Shown piece after piece: positions 9,079 through 16,067 of a DNA stretch of 16,067 nucleotides. The notes beneath the pieces are model-generated. The model worked only from the letters and a program-made list of their open reading frames with translations. It did no database searches and had not been told where the DNA came from. Location of the stretch: NCBI RefSeq assembly GCF_937900395.1, contig NZ_CALCDX010000037.1, positions 1-16,067 on the forward strand, given 5' to 3'. The position numbers were made by a program, and so were the translations under genes. How positions within the stretch are numbered: position 1 is the stretch's first letter; every line of letters starts with the position of its first letter. The stretch is from an uncultured Caulobacter sp. (GTDB taxonomy: Bacteria; Pseudomonadota; Alphaproteobacteria; Caulobacterales; Caulobacteraceae).

Positions 9079-9185
9079 CGCTCATCCCCGCGAAAGCGGG
9101 GACCCAAGCCGAGTTGGACGATCTATTCCGAACCGCGCCGCACACTGAAATTCAGCTTGGGTCCCCGCTTTCGCGGGGATGAGCG
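9079..9185. repeat. Type A inverted repeat, copy 3
   Basis: Perfect 31-bp inverted arms, 9079-9109 and 9155-9185, flank a 45-nt spacer. The spacer is related to that of the copy at 2581 and in the same orientation. Each arm again carries the CCCCGC-GAAA-GCGGGG core. It lies 12 nt after the Lrp stop codon and 30 nt before the MFS start, so it is in the Lrp mRNA tail or the MFS leader. Confidence 0.9.
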
Positions 9186-9197
9186 GTTTAAAGGCCC

Positions 9198-9695
9198 TTA
9201 GCCCAGCGGGCTCACATACGGGCTGATCAGGCCCAGCGGCACGGCGGTCGAGTTCTTGACGCCGCGGATGACGATGCGGCTCTCGATGTTCGACACCAGG
9301 CCCAGCGACAGGAGCTTGTCACGCAGGAATTCGTCGAAGGCGCGCATGTCGCGGGTGACGATGCGCATCTCGTAGTCGGCGGCGCCGGTCACGGTGGCGC
9401 ACTGGACGACCTCGGCCCATTTGGCGACCGCCTGTTCGAACGTGTCCAGATTTTCCTTGGTCGGAAGGGACAGCTTGACGGTGCAGTAGACCTCGAAGCC
9501 CAGGCCCAGCTTCTCACGGTCCAGGATGGTCACGCGACGCTGGATGACGCCCGCGTCCTCCAGCCGCTTGATCCGGCGCCAGCACGGGCTGGACGACAGA
9601 CCGACTCGTTCGGCGATCTCGGCGACGGACAGTCCGGCGTCGTGTTGGATGAGATCCAGGATCTTGGCATCCACGGCGTCGAGTTGTTCGGACAA
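9198..9695 (-). CDS. Lrp/AsnC family transcriptional regulator
   Basis: This 165-aa DNA-binding regulator is of the feast/famine family. A winged helix-turn-helix occupies about residues 5-55 (LSVAEIAERVGLSSSPCWRR at 22-41), followed by a RAM ligand-binding domain to about residue 145 with the TVTGAADYEM stretch (101-110). The start codon is TTG at 9695, supported by a very strong ribosome site, GGGAGGA, 6 nt upstream; no ATG is nearby in frame. Members usually sense amino acids and often control a divergent gene. Here the divergent gene is the 2-oxoacid:ferredoxin oxidoreductase across a 142-nt intergenic region, its likely target along with itself. The MFS gene downstream on the same strand may also be under its control. 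Target and effector are inferred. Confidence 0.94.
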   Translation of the reverse strand: MSEQLDAVDAKILDLIQHDAGLSVAEIAERVGLSSSPCWRRIKRLEDAGVIQRRVTILDREKLGLGFEVYCTVKLSLPTKENLDTFEQAVAKWAEVVQCATVTGAADYEMRIVTRDMRAFDEFLRDKLLSLGLVSNIESRIVIRGVKNSTAVPLGLISPYVSPLG

Positions 9696-9763
9696 GAAAT
9701 TCCTCCCCCCAGCGGGCGTTGACGCTCACTTCGTGCGCAAAACGGCCACGAGTCGGGCACGCC

Positions 9764-9793
9764 TTGGGCAAACAATTTCCGCGCTTCTATAAG
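9764..9793 (+). promoter_or_regulatory. Candidate promoter of the oxidoreductase gene
   Basis: TTGGGC at 9764-9769 and TATAAG at 9788-9793 are separated by 18 nt, a plausible sigma-70-type pair in an unusually AT-rich patch. A GANTC site (GAGTC, 9750-9754) lies just upstream. The region is shared with the divergent Lrp-type gene, so Lrp binding here is likely; no clear Lrp consensus was identified. Confidence 0.35.
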
Positions 9794-9837
9794 ATATTGC
9801 GTTACGGGCGGGAAGACCCGGGAGGAAAATTTTTGCC

Positions 9838-12800
9838 ATGCGGCACTCGGAAGTCACGCTCGACGACAAATATGTGCTCGAAGATGGTCGAGCTTTCATC
9901 ACTGGCGTGCAGGCGCTGCTGCGCGTTTTGCTCGATCGCAAGCGCCTCGATCGCAAGCTGGGATTGAACACGGCGGGCTTTTTGTCCGGCTATAGAGGCT
10001 CGCCGCTGGGCGGTCTCGACCAGCAGGCCGCCCGCATCAACAAGCTGCTGACCGCCCACGACGTCGTCTTCAAGGAAGGCGTCAACGAGGACCTGGCCGC
10101 CACCGCCGTCTGGGGCAGCCAGCAGGCGAATCTGTTCCCGGGCGCCCTCTACGATGGCGTCTTCGGCATGTGGTACGGCAAGGCGCCCGGCGTCGACCGC
10201 ACCGGCGACGTCTTCAAGCACGCCAACTTCGCGGGCGTGTTCCCGACCGGCGGCGTGCTGGCGGTGGCCGGCGACGACCACAACTGCAAGAGCTCGACCC
10301 TGCCGTCGCAGTCCGAGTTCGCCTTCCAGGACTTCGAGATGCCGGTGCTGGCGCCGGCCGACGTGCAGGAGGTGCTCGACTACGGGATTCTCGGCCTGTC
10401 GCTGTCGCGCTTCTCCGGCCTGTGGACAGGCATGATCGCCCTGGCCGACACCATGGACTCGGGCGTCACGATCGACGTCTCGCTGGACCGCCATAAGCTG
10501 GTCACCCCCGACTTCCCGTTCCCGCCCGGCGGCCTCGGCATCCGGCTGAAGGACCAGCCGATGGAGAAGGAGCGGCGCATGCGGCTCCATAAGATCCCCG
10601 CGGCCCTGGCCTTCGCCCGCGCCAACGGCATCGACCGCGTGGTGCTGGGCGCCTCGCACGTGCGCGTGGGCAAGGCGCGGCTGGGCATCGTCTGCCAGGG
10701 CCAGGCCTATAAGGATGTGCTGGAGGCCTTCACGGCCATGGGCATGACCCTGCAGGAAGCCGCCGACCTGGGCGTCTCGATCTACAAGGTCGGCATGCCC
10801 TGGCCGCTGGAACCGCTGGGCCTGCGCGCCTTCGCCGCCGGCCTCGAGACCCTGATGGTCATCGAGCACAAGCGGGCCCTGATCGAGCCGCAGGCTCGCG
10901 CGGCGCTCTATGACCTGCCCGCCCAGGCGCGCCCGCGCGTGATCGGCAAGACCGACGAGAAGGGCGGGCCGCTTCTGTCGGAGCTGGGCTCGCTGTCCGT
11001 GGCCGAAATCGCCCTCGCCATCTACGACCGCCTGCCTGACGGTCCGCACATGGAGCGGGCGCAGGCCTATCTGAACCGGGTCAGCGCCGCCGGCGTCGCC
11101 GCTGTCAGCCTGGCCGCCGACCAGGCCCGCAAGCCGTTCTTCTGCTCGGGCTGTCCGCATAACACCTCGACCAAGCTGCCGGAAGGCAGCCGGGCGCTGG
11201 CGGGCATCGGCTGCCACTACATGGCCAGCTTCAACGACCCCTCGACGGATCTGAACACCCACATGGGTGGCGAGGGCCTGACCTGGGTCGGCGCCTCGCC
11301 GTTCACCAGCGAAAAGCACGTCTTCCAGAACCTGGGCGACGGCACCTACAACCACTCGGGCTCGCTGGCGATCCGCGGGGCAATCGCGGCCGGGACCAAC
11401 ATCACCTACAAGCTGCTCTATAACGACGCCGTCGCCATGACCGGCGGCCAGCGGGCCGAGAGCGGCTTCACCCCGGCCCAGATCACCCGCCAGCTGGCGG
11501 CCGAGGGCGTCAAGAAGACCGTCATCGTCGTCGATGACATGAAGCGCTACGAGGGCGTCGAGGGCCTGGCCCCCGGCGTCGAGATCTTCCCGCGCTCGGA
11601 CCTGATCCGCGTGCAGGAGATGCTGCGCGACACGCCCGGGACCACGGTCCTGCTGTACGACCAGACCTGCGCCACCGAAAAGCGCCGCCGCCGCAAGCGC
11701 GGTTCGATGCCCAAGGCGACCCAGCGCGTCTTTATTAACCCGCTGGTCTGCGAGGGCTGCGGCGACTGCTCGGTGAAGTCCAACTGCGTCTCGGTCGAGC
11801 CGCTGGCCACCGAATTTGGCCGCAAGCGCAAGATCAACCAGTCCAGCTGCAATCAGGACTACTCTTGCGTCCAGGGCTTCTGCCCGTCGTTCATCACCCT
11901 GGAAGGCGCCGAAAGCGCCCAGTCCAAGAAGGCCCCGGCGCCCCTGACCGCCGAGTCGACGCCGCTGCCCGAGTTCGAGCCGCTGACCGGCGTGCGCAAG
12001 ATCCTGTTCACCGGCGTCGGCGGCACCGGCGTCACGACCGTGGCCTCGATCCTAGCCATGGCCGCCCACATCGACGGCCGCGCCGGCAGCGTGGTGGACA
12101 TGACGGGCCTGGCCCAAAAGGGCGGCTCGGTGTTCAGCCACGTCAAGATCGGCGAGACGGAAGAGACCATCGTCGGCGGCCGCGTGCCGGCCGCCAGCGC
12201 CGACGTGCTGATCGCTTGTGATCTTCTCGTGGCGGCCTCGCCGGAAGGCCTGTCGCTGTACGCCAAGGACCGCACGCGGGCGTTCGGCAACAGCGACTTC
12301 GCGCCGACGGCCGACTTCGTCACCAGCCGCGACATCCGTTTCGACAGCGGCTCCATGGCCCGGCGGGTCAAGGGCGCGACCCAGACCTTCGACGCCTGCC
12401 CGGCCCAGCACCTGGCCGAAAGCCAGTTCGGCGACGCCATCTACGCCAACATGATCATGGTCGGCTTCGCCTGGCAGCGCGGGGTGATCCCGGTCTCCAG
12501 CCGCGCCCTCTATCGCGCGATCAAGCTGAACGGCGTCGACGCCGAGGCCAACCTGCAGGCCTTCGAGCTGGGCCGCCGCGTCGCCCATGACCCGACCTCG
12601 ATCGACGTCAAGGAAGACAAGGTCACCACGCCCGAGACCATGCCGCTGGACGACCTGATCGCCCATCGGATCCGCGAGCTGACGGCCTATCAGAACGCCG
12701 CCTACGCCCAGCGCTACGCGGAGAAGATCGCCAAGGTCCGCGCCGCCGAGGCTTCGGTGTCGGGCGCCGAAAGCGCCCTGCCGCTGACCCGCGCTGCGGC

Positions 12801-13281
12801 CACCAACCTCTACAAGCTGATGGCCTATAAGGACGAGTATGAGGTCGCGCGCCTCTACACCGACGGCCGGTTCGCGGCCGAGCTGGCCGGGACCTTCAAG
12901 GGCGGCAAGGCCAAGGTCTGGCTCTCCCCGCCGCTGCTGGCCCCCAAGGGCCCGGACGGCAAGCCCAGGAAGATCGCCTTCGGCGGCTGGATGCTGGATC
13001 TGGCCTTCCCGGTCATGGCCCGCATGAAGGGCCTGCGTGGCGGCGCCCTCGACCTCTTCGGCCACACCGAGGAGCGCCGGATGGAGCGCGGCCTGATCGC
13101 GTCGTACGAGGTGGCGCTGGACCGCCTGGTGGCGGGGCTGTGCGTCGAGAGCCTGCCGCTAGCCCTGAAGATCGCCGAGATCCCGCAGCAGATCCGCGGC
13201 TTCGGCCACGTCAAGGACGCCTCGGTCAAGACGGCCAAGGCGGCGGAAGAGAAGCTGTGGGCGCAGTGGGGGGCGAGCTAG
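9838..13281 (+). CDS. Indolepyruvate-type 2-oxoacid:ferredoxin oxidoreductase, fused subunits
   Basis: This 1147-aa single-chain enzyme oxidatively decarboxylates aryl (or branched) 2-oxo acids to acyl-CoA, reducing ferredoxin, and acts in aromatic amino acid breakdown. Residues 1-620 hold the alpha-type pyrimidine and TPP domains; the diphosphate motif starts GDG at 500-502 with an Asn at 505. Two cysteine groups follow: C638, C641, C644, C650, then C671, C677, C682, consistent with at least one 4Fe-4S cluster. The gamma (IorB-like) domain begins near 720 with FTGVGGTGVTT and runs to about 910. The last 200 residues form a C-terminal extension found in proteobacterial fused forms. GGAGG lies 12 nt before the ATG, slightly far, but the N-terminal sequence fits the family. 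The Lrp-type gene diverges from it. At the 3' end its TAG overlaps the stop of the convergent gene. Substrate preference is inferred from the family. Confidence 0.92.
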   Translation: MRHSEVTLDDKYVLEDGRAFITGVQALLRVLLDRKRLDRKLGLNTAGFLSGYRGSPLGGLDQQAARINKLLTAHDVVFKEGVNEDLAATAVWGSQQANLFPGALYDGVFGMWYGKAPGVDRTGDVFKHANFAGVFPTGGVLAVAGDDHNCKSSTLPSQSEFAFQDFEMPVLAPADVQEVLDYGILGLSLSRFSGLWTGMIALADTMDSGVTIDVSLDRHKLVTPDFPFPPGGLGIRLKDQPMEKERRMRLHKIPAALAFARANGIDRVVLGASHVRVGKARLGIVCQGQAYKDVLEAFTAMGMTLQEAADLGVSIYKVGMPWPLEPLGLRAFAAGLETLMVIEHKRALIEPQARAALYDLPAQARPRVIGKTDEKGGPLLSELGSLSVAEIALAIYDRLPDGPHMERAQAYLNRVSAAGVAAVSLAADQARKPFFCSGCPHNTSTKLPEGSRALAGIGCHYMASFNDPSTDLNTHMGGEGLTWVGASPFTSEKHVFQNLGDGTYNHSGSLAIRGAIAAGTNITYKLLYNDAVAMTGGQRAESGFTPAQITRQLAAEGVKKTVIVVDDMKRYEGVEGLAPGVEIFPRSDLIRVQEMLRDTPGTTVLLYDQTCATEKRRRRKRGSMPKATQRVFINPLVCEGCGDCSVKSNCVSVEPLATEFGRKRKINQSSCNQDYSCVQGFCPSFITLEGAESAQSKKAPAPLTAESTPLPEFEPLTGVRKILFTGVGGTGVTTVASILAMAAHIDGRAGSVVDMTGLAQKGGSVFSHVKIGETEETIVGGRVPAASADVLIACDLLVAASPEGLSLYAKDRTRAFGNSDFAPTADFVTSRDIRFDSGSMARRVKGATQTFDACPAQHLAESQFGDAIYANMIMVGFAWQRGVIPVSSRALYRAIKLNGVDAEANLQAFELGRRVAHDPTSIDVKEDKVTTPETMPLDDLIAHRIRELTAYQNAAYAQRYAEKIAKVRAAEASVSGAESALPLTRAAATNLYKLMAYKDEYEVARLYTDGRFAAELAGTFKGGKAKVWLSPPLLAPKGPDGKPRKIAFGGWMLDLAFPVMARMKGLRGGALDLFGHTEERRMERGLIASYEVALDRLVAGLCVESLPLALKIAEIPQQIRGFGHVKDASVKTAKAAEEKLWAQWGAS

Positions 13282-14087
13282 CGGCGGGTCAGGACGCTCG
13301 TTTCGACCGCGTGCTTCAGGGCCGGCCAGTTGAATTGAACGACGACGAAGCCGTCTTTCGTCGGCGTCTTGTCTTCAGCCTGGGTTGGCGCGGTGAATAG
13401 CGGGATAAGCCCGCTGACCGCCTCGACCTGGGTCGGGTCGGCGGGGCCGTTCGGGGAGCAGCCTCTTAGCTTCATGTCCGCGGCGATCGGGCAGAGAACA
13501 GTCGTTCTCTCGGGTGTGGCGGCGGCGCGACGCACGAGGTCAGCCGTTTCCGGCAAACTTGGGCGCTGGACCCAGGAGAACCTGTGGACGCTGCAACCTT
13601 GGCCAGGCGAGTCCGTCGTCGGGCAGGGGGCGGAGCCCTTGGGCGTCGTCGTCAGAAGGACAGAGGGCTCGCCGGCCAGATAATCGCGCGGCGGCACGGC
13701 GCTGTCCGAGGGCGTGAGCATGAGAATGGGGATCGCCACCACGCCGCCCGCCAGCGTCGCGGGATCATTCTTGGCGGGATCCAGCTTGAACTTCGCGGAG
13801 AGTTTGAGCGCGGCGTCGCCGAAGCCGAAGTCCTTGGGGCTCTCGCCGAGGACCAGGCAGTCCTTCATGTCGCCCGTCGCGAGCGTCTGGCACTCGATCA
13901 CCGCCCATCCGCCGCGCTCGGCGCGTCGCGCCTTGGGCGGGTAGTAGGTCGCCATGTCGTCAGCGCTGGGTTTGGCGCGCCAGACGAGCGTTGACCCTGG
14001 GCTGTTCGGGATCGGGTGCAGCTGCTGAGCGACAGCGTTGCTAGCGGTCAACAACGCCGCTAGTCCAAGCCAAGTCGCGCGCTTCAT
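13278..14087 (-). CDS. Secreted protein with two TonB-C-like units
   Basis: This 269-aa protein has no firm family assignment. Residues 1-20 look like a Sec signal peptide (MKRATWLGLAALLTASNAVA, cleavage before QQ), so the mature protein should be periplasmic. Residues about 45-125 resemble a TonB C-terminal domain (YYPPKARRAERGGWAVIEC, then a GDMKDC turn and FGDAALKLSAKFKLDP). A second, weaker copy spans about 192-255 (TTVLCPIAADMKLRGC, then VEAVSGLIPLF and FVVVQFNW). Both copies carry a Cys pair 11 residues apart, C66/C77 and C199/C210. A third pair, C155/C165, lies between them. There is no membrane anchor or Pro-rich linker as in true TonB. AAGGGTGAG precedes the ATG. The stop codon overlaps that of the convergent oxidoreductase. 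The DUF418 gene lies upstream on the same strand, 133 nt away. Confidence 0.7.
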   Translation of the reverse strand: MKRATWLGLAALLTASNAVAQQLHPIPNSPGSTLVWRAKPSADDMATYYPPKARRAERGGWAVIECQTLATGDMKDCLVLGESPKDFGFGDAALKLSAKFKLDPAKNDPATLAGGVVAIPILMLTPSDSAVPPRDYLAGEPSVLLTTTPKGSAPCPTTDSPGQGCSVHRFSWVQRPSLPETADLVRRAAATPERTTVLCPIAADMKLRGCSPNGPADPTQVEAVSGLIPLFTAPTQAEDKTPTKDGFVVVQFNWPALKHAVETSVLTRR

Positions 14088-14220
14088 AGCTCACCCTTCC
14101 ATAAATCCCTAGGTCGAGCATAGAGCCCTTCGCGACCTCGGGATGCAAGGCTCGGCTCAAACCTGCGGCACGCCGGCCAGCGGCGGGACGGGGCTCCACT
14201 CTTCGGAGAGGCAAGGTGGC

Positions 14221-15405
14221 TTAAGTCGCCGGCTTCCGCAGGAACGGCACCTTCGTCGTCTGGTACGTCGCCGCGCGCCAGACCCACTCCAGGGGGCCAT
14301 AGTAGAAGCGCTTGAACCACAGCGTCGCCACGATCCCCTGGACCACCAGGAAGCCGACGCCCAGCCACAGGGCCGTGGCCTGCGGCAGCCACTTCCAGGC
14401 GCCCAGGCCAAAGCCGTAGAAGATCGGCACCCAGATCAGCGACTGCAGGACATAGAAGGTCAGGGTCATGCGGCCCATCGGCGCCAGCCGGTCCAGCGCC
14501 TTGCGGAACGGGCCGGTGTAGGCCTCCACGATCAGCAACACGTAGACGCCCATCAGCGAGACGTCGAACCAGCCGCCCAGCAGCGTGCCGATCAGCTTGC
14601 GGGCCATCGGCGCGGCGGTCGCGTCGGGCGCCAGGGCCTGCAGGGCCGGCGCGCCCAGGTGGCAGGCGATGGCGAAGGCCGCCAGGGCGGTGAGGGCGGC
14701 GCGGCGCTCGGCCTTGAAGCGGTTCGGGTCGTCGAAAAAGCCGGCGCGGCCGAGGCGCAGACCGACCAGGAACAGGGCCAGGATCTGGAACAGGCGTCCG
14801 GTCTCGATGAAGAACCACCACTTGAAGGTCTGACCCTGGCCGACATTCCACAGCAGCATCTGGTCCAGCGGCGCGGTGCGGTAGAAGGCGGGGCCGGTGT
14901 CGGCGTAGTGATGCGGCGGCTGGTTGGCCCAGGCCTCGCCGCCCAGGGCGCCCCAGAGCTGGAACAGCAGGCCCGGCTGGAGCAGCAGCACGGCGGCGAC
15001 GCCCAGGAGCATCTGGTTGCTGGCGCGGTGATAGGGAACCAGGATCAGGCCCAGCGGCGCCAGCACCATCAGGATGTCGCCGCGATAGACCAGGCTGTGG
15101 GCCAGACCGATCAGCGCCAGCACCGCCATCCGCCAGGCGAAGCGGCCCGAAAAATCGACCCCGCGCCGATCGGCCTTGTCCATCAACAGGAAGAAGCTGA
15201 GGCCAAAGCACAGGGTCAGCAGGCTGAACGCCTTGCCCATGAAGAAGGTGGTGAAGATCACATGGGTCAGGTTCTGCTGCGGCGCGGCCCAGTAGATCTC
15301 GTACTGCTCGAACATGTGGACCATGTAGACGCCGATCAGGGCGAAGGCGCGCAGGGTGTCGATCAGCAGATTGCGCGCCGGCGCGGCTGTCATGGCGTTG
15401 GTCAT
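14221..15405 (-). CDS. DUF418 family membrane protein
   Basis: This 394-aa polytopic inner-membrane protein is of the YeiB/DUF418 family, whose function is not established. The N-terminal hallmark is RNLLIDTLRAFALIGVYMVH (11-30), then an AHSLVYRGDIL stretch (102-112) like the family's H-x-GDIL motif. The C-terminal DUF418 region carries GRMTLTFYVLQS (311-322) and GPLEWVWR (370-377). I count roughly nine or ten hydrophobic segments. The ATG at 15405 was chosen over longer in-frame starts because the family sequence begins within ten residues and AAGGTGGGG lies about 6 nt upstream; a second ATG four codons in is also possible. The FAD oxidoreductase gene diverges from it. Confidence 0.88.
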   Translation of the reverse strand: MTNAMTAAPARNLLIDTLRAFALIGVYMVHMFEQYEIYWAAPQQNLTHVIFTTFFMGKAFSLLTLCFGLSFFLLMDKADRRGVDFSGRFAWRMAVLALIGLAHSLVYRGDILMVLAPLGLILVPYHRASNQMLLGVAAVLLLQPGLLFQLWGALGGEAWANQPPHHYADTGPAFYRTAPLDQMLLWNVGQGQTFKWWFFIETGRLFQILALFLVGLRLGRAGFFDDPNRFKAERRAALTALAAFAIACHLGAPALQALAPDATAAPMARKLIGTLLGGWFDVSLMGVYVLLIVEAYTGPFRKALDRLAPMGRMTLTFYVLQSLIWVPIFYGFGLGAWKWLPQATALWLGVGFLVVQGIVATLWFKRFYYGPLEWVWRAATYQTTKVPFLRKPAT

Positions 15406-15525
15406 GGTTTCCCCACCTTGTCCGATAGGACGTTCCCGGACGTCTTGGCGTCCTTGGCGAAAGCGCGACCTTGGCCAATCCGACGGCGCTGTCAATTGAT
15501 TGCCGCTCCGGGCTAAGGTGGCGGC
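15406..15525. promoter_or_regulatory. Divergent promoter region, DUF418 / FAD oxidoreductase
   Basis: Two -35-like hexamers lie back to back: TTGACA on the minus strand (15495-15490) and TTGATT on the plus strand (15496-15501), inside the palindrome TCAATTGA (15492-15499). The plus-strand one is followed 10 nt later by GCTAAG (15512-15517), close to the Caulobacter -10 form GCTANAWC. A start about 7 nt beyond would be near the ATG at 15526, giving a nearly leaderless message. No good -10 is seen on the minus strand. Three TTGGC motifs occur at 15445, 15454 and 15471. Confidence 0.3.
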
Positions 15526-16067
15526 ATGACCAAGTACGATTTCGACGCCGTTGTGGTGGGGGCCGGGGCCGTGGGGCTGGCCTGCGGCTACGCCCTGGCC
15601 CGGCGCGGCCTGATGGTGGTGGTGCTGGAGGCCGAGGGGCACATCGGCCAGGGGGTCTCGTCGCGCAATTCCGAGGTGATCCACGGCGGGCTCTACTATC
15701 CGACCGGCTCGTTGAAGGCGCGGCTGTGCGTCCAGGGGCGGCGCATGCTGTACGCGTTCCTGGATGCGCGCGGGATCGCCTACAAGCGCTGCGGCAAGCT
15801 GGTGGTGGCGACCAGCCCGGACGAGATCCCCCGTCTCGACGCCATCTGGGACCAGGCCCTGGCCAACGACGTCGAGGGCATGGCGCGGCTGACCGGCGAG
15901 CAGGCGCGGGCGCTGGAGCCGGGCCTCAACGCTCATGCGGCCCTGCTGTCGCCGGAGAGCGGCGTCTTCGCCAGTCACGACTACATGCTGGCCCTGCAGG
16001 GCGAGATCGAGGCCGCCGGCGGGGCGGTGGTGCTTTCGACGCCGTTCGAGGGCGCCGAACCCTTCAA
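15526..16067 (+). CDS. L-2-hydroxyglutarate dehydrogenase-like FAD oxidoreductase, N-terminal part
   Basis: An open frame runs from the ATG at 15526 to the window end (180 complete codons), so the C-terminus is missing here. The N-terminus is an FAD-binding Rossmann fold: VVVGAGAVGLA (9-19) with glycines G12, G14 and G17, and E35 at the end of the second strand for the FAD ribose. SSRNSEVIHGGLYYPTGSLK (45-64) is the conserved stretch of the LhgO/L2HGDH group of DAO-type oxidases, which oxidise L-2-hydroxyglutarate to 2-oxoglutarate. ESGVFASHDYM (144-154) also fits. AAGGTGG lies upstream of the ATG and overlaps a possible -10 element. A related 2-hydroxyacid substrate is the alternative. Confidence 0.85.
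   Translation, partial: MTKYDFDAVVVGAGAVGLACGYALARRGLMVVVLEAEGHIGQGVSSRNSEVIHGGLYYPTGSLKARLCVQGRRMLYAFLDARGIAYKRCGKLVVATSPDEIPRLDAIWDQALANDVEGMARLTGEQARALEPGLNAHAALLSPESGVFASHDYMLALQGEIEAAGGAVVLSTPFEGAEPF

Noticed and set aside
7653..9185. Composite transposon carrying the MFS gene
   Set aside because: The flanking elements are short palindromes without a transposase, and a third copy stands alone elsewhere; the bracketing is reported only as an observation.
9802..11355. Long minus-strand frame (517 codons) opposite the oxidoreductase
   Set aside because: Shadow of a strongly supported gene: His/Gly/Ala/Arg-rich, no family, no ribosome site. Long open antisense frames are expected at this GC content. 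The same applies to frames at 1182-2555, 2971-4251, 5496-6599, 12052-13065 and 14143-15516.
15406..15978. N-terminal extension of the DUF418 protein
   Set aside because: It runs through the divergent promoter and antisense to the FAD oxidoreductase, without membrane-protein character; the ATG at 15405 is well placed.

Overview
The window looks like a chromosomal segment of a Caulobacterales alphaproteobacterium, most likely Caulobacter or a close relative. The evidence is the very high GC content, the strong preference for G or C at third codon positions, the product set, and two families of intergenic palindromic repeats of a kind I associate with Caulobacter. I see no transposase, integrase, CRISPR array, tRNA or rRNA gene.

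Layout, left to right: (1) 1-456 has no supported protein gene. It begins inside a palindromic repeat and then holds strong hairpins, including a terminator-like one that points along the minus strand. (2) 457-5371, plus strand: a bifunctional enoyl-CoA hydratase/3-hydroxyacyl-CoA dehydrogenase, an AMP-forming acyl-CoA synthetase, and a protein with the DegT/DnrJ aminotransferase fold that lacks the PLP lysine. (3) 9695-5490, minus strand, in transcription order: an Lrp/AsnC regulator, an MHS-type MFS transporter, a pirin and an adenine/adenosine deaminase. (4) 9838-13281, plus strand: a single-chain indolepyruvate-type 2-oxoacid:ferredoxin oxidoreductase, divergent from the Lrp gene. (5) 15405-13278, minus strand: a DUF418 membrane protein and a small secreted protein with two TonB-C-like units. 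(6) From 15526, plus strand: the N-terminal part of an L-2-hydroxyglutarate-dehydrogenase-type FAD oxidoreductase, cut by the window end.

Functional reading: the first two enzymes fit fatty or aryl acid activation and beta-oxidation. The 2-oxoacid oxidoreductase makes acyl-CoA from transaminated amino acids, and the divergent Lrp-type regulator is its obvious candidate controller. The remaining genes are catabolic or envelope functions with no clear shared pathway.

The main structural oddity is that every gene junction from 2.5 to 9.2 kb holds a member of one of two inverted-repeat families. Three near-identical long ones (type A, 2581-2688, 7653-7759, 9079-9185) include two that bracket the MFS gene. 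A second G/C-purine-rich family (type B) sits at 1-51, 2543-2570, 5376-5486 and 6552-6673. The most interesting gene is the degenerate DegT-fold protein, which has a candidate CtrA half-site and a CcrM methylation site just upstream.
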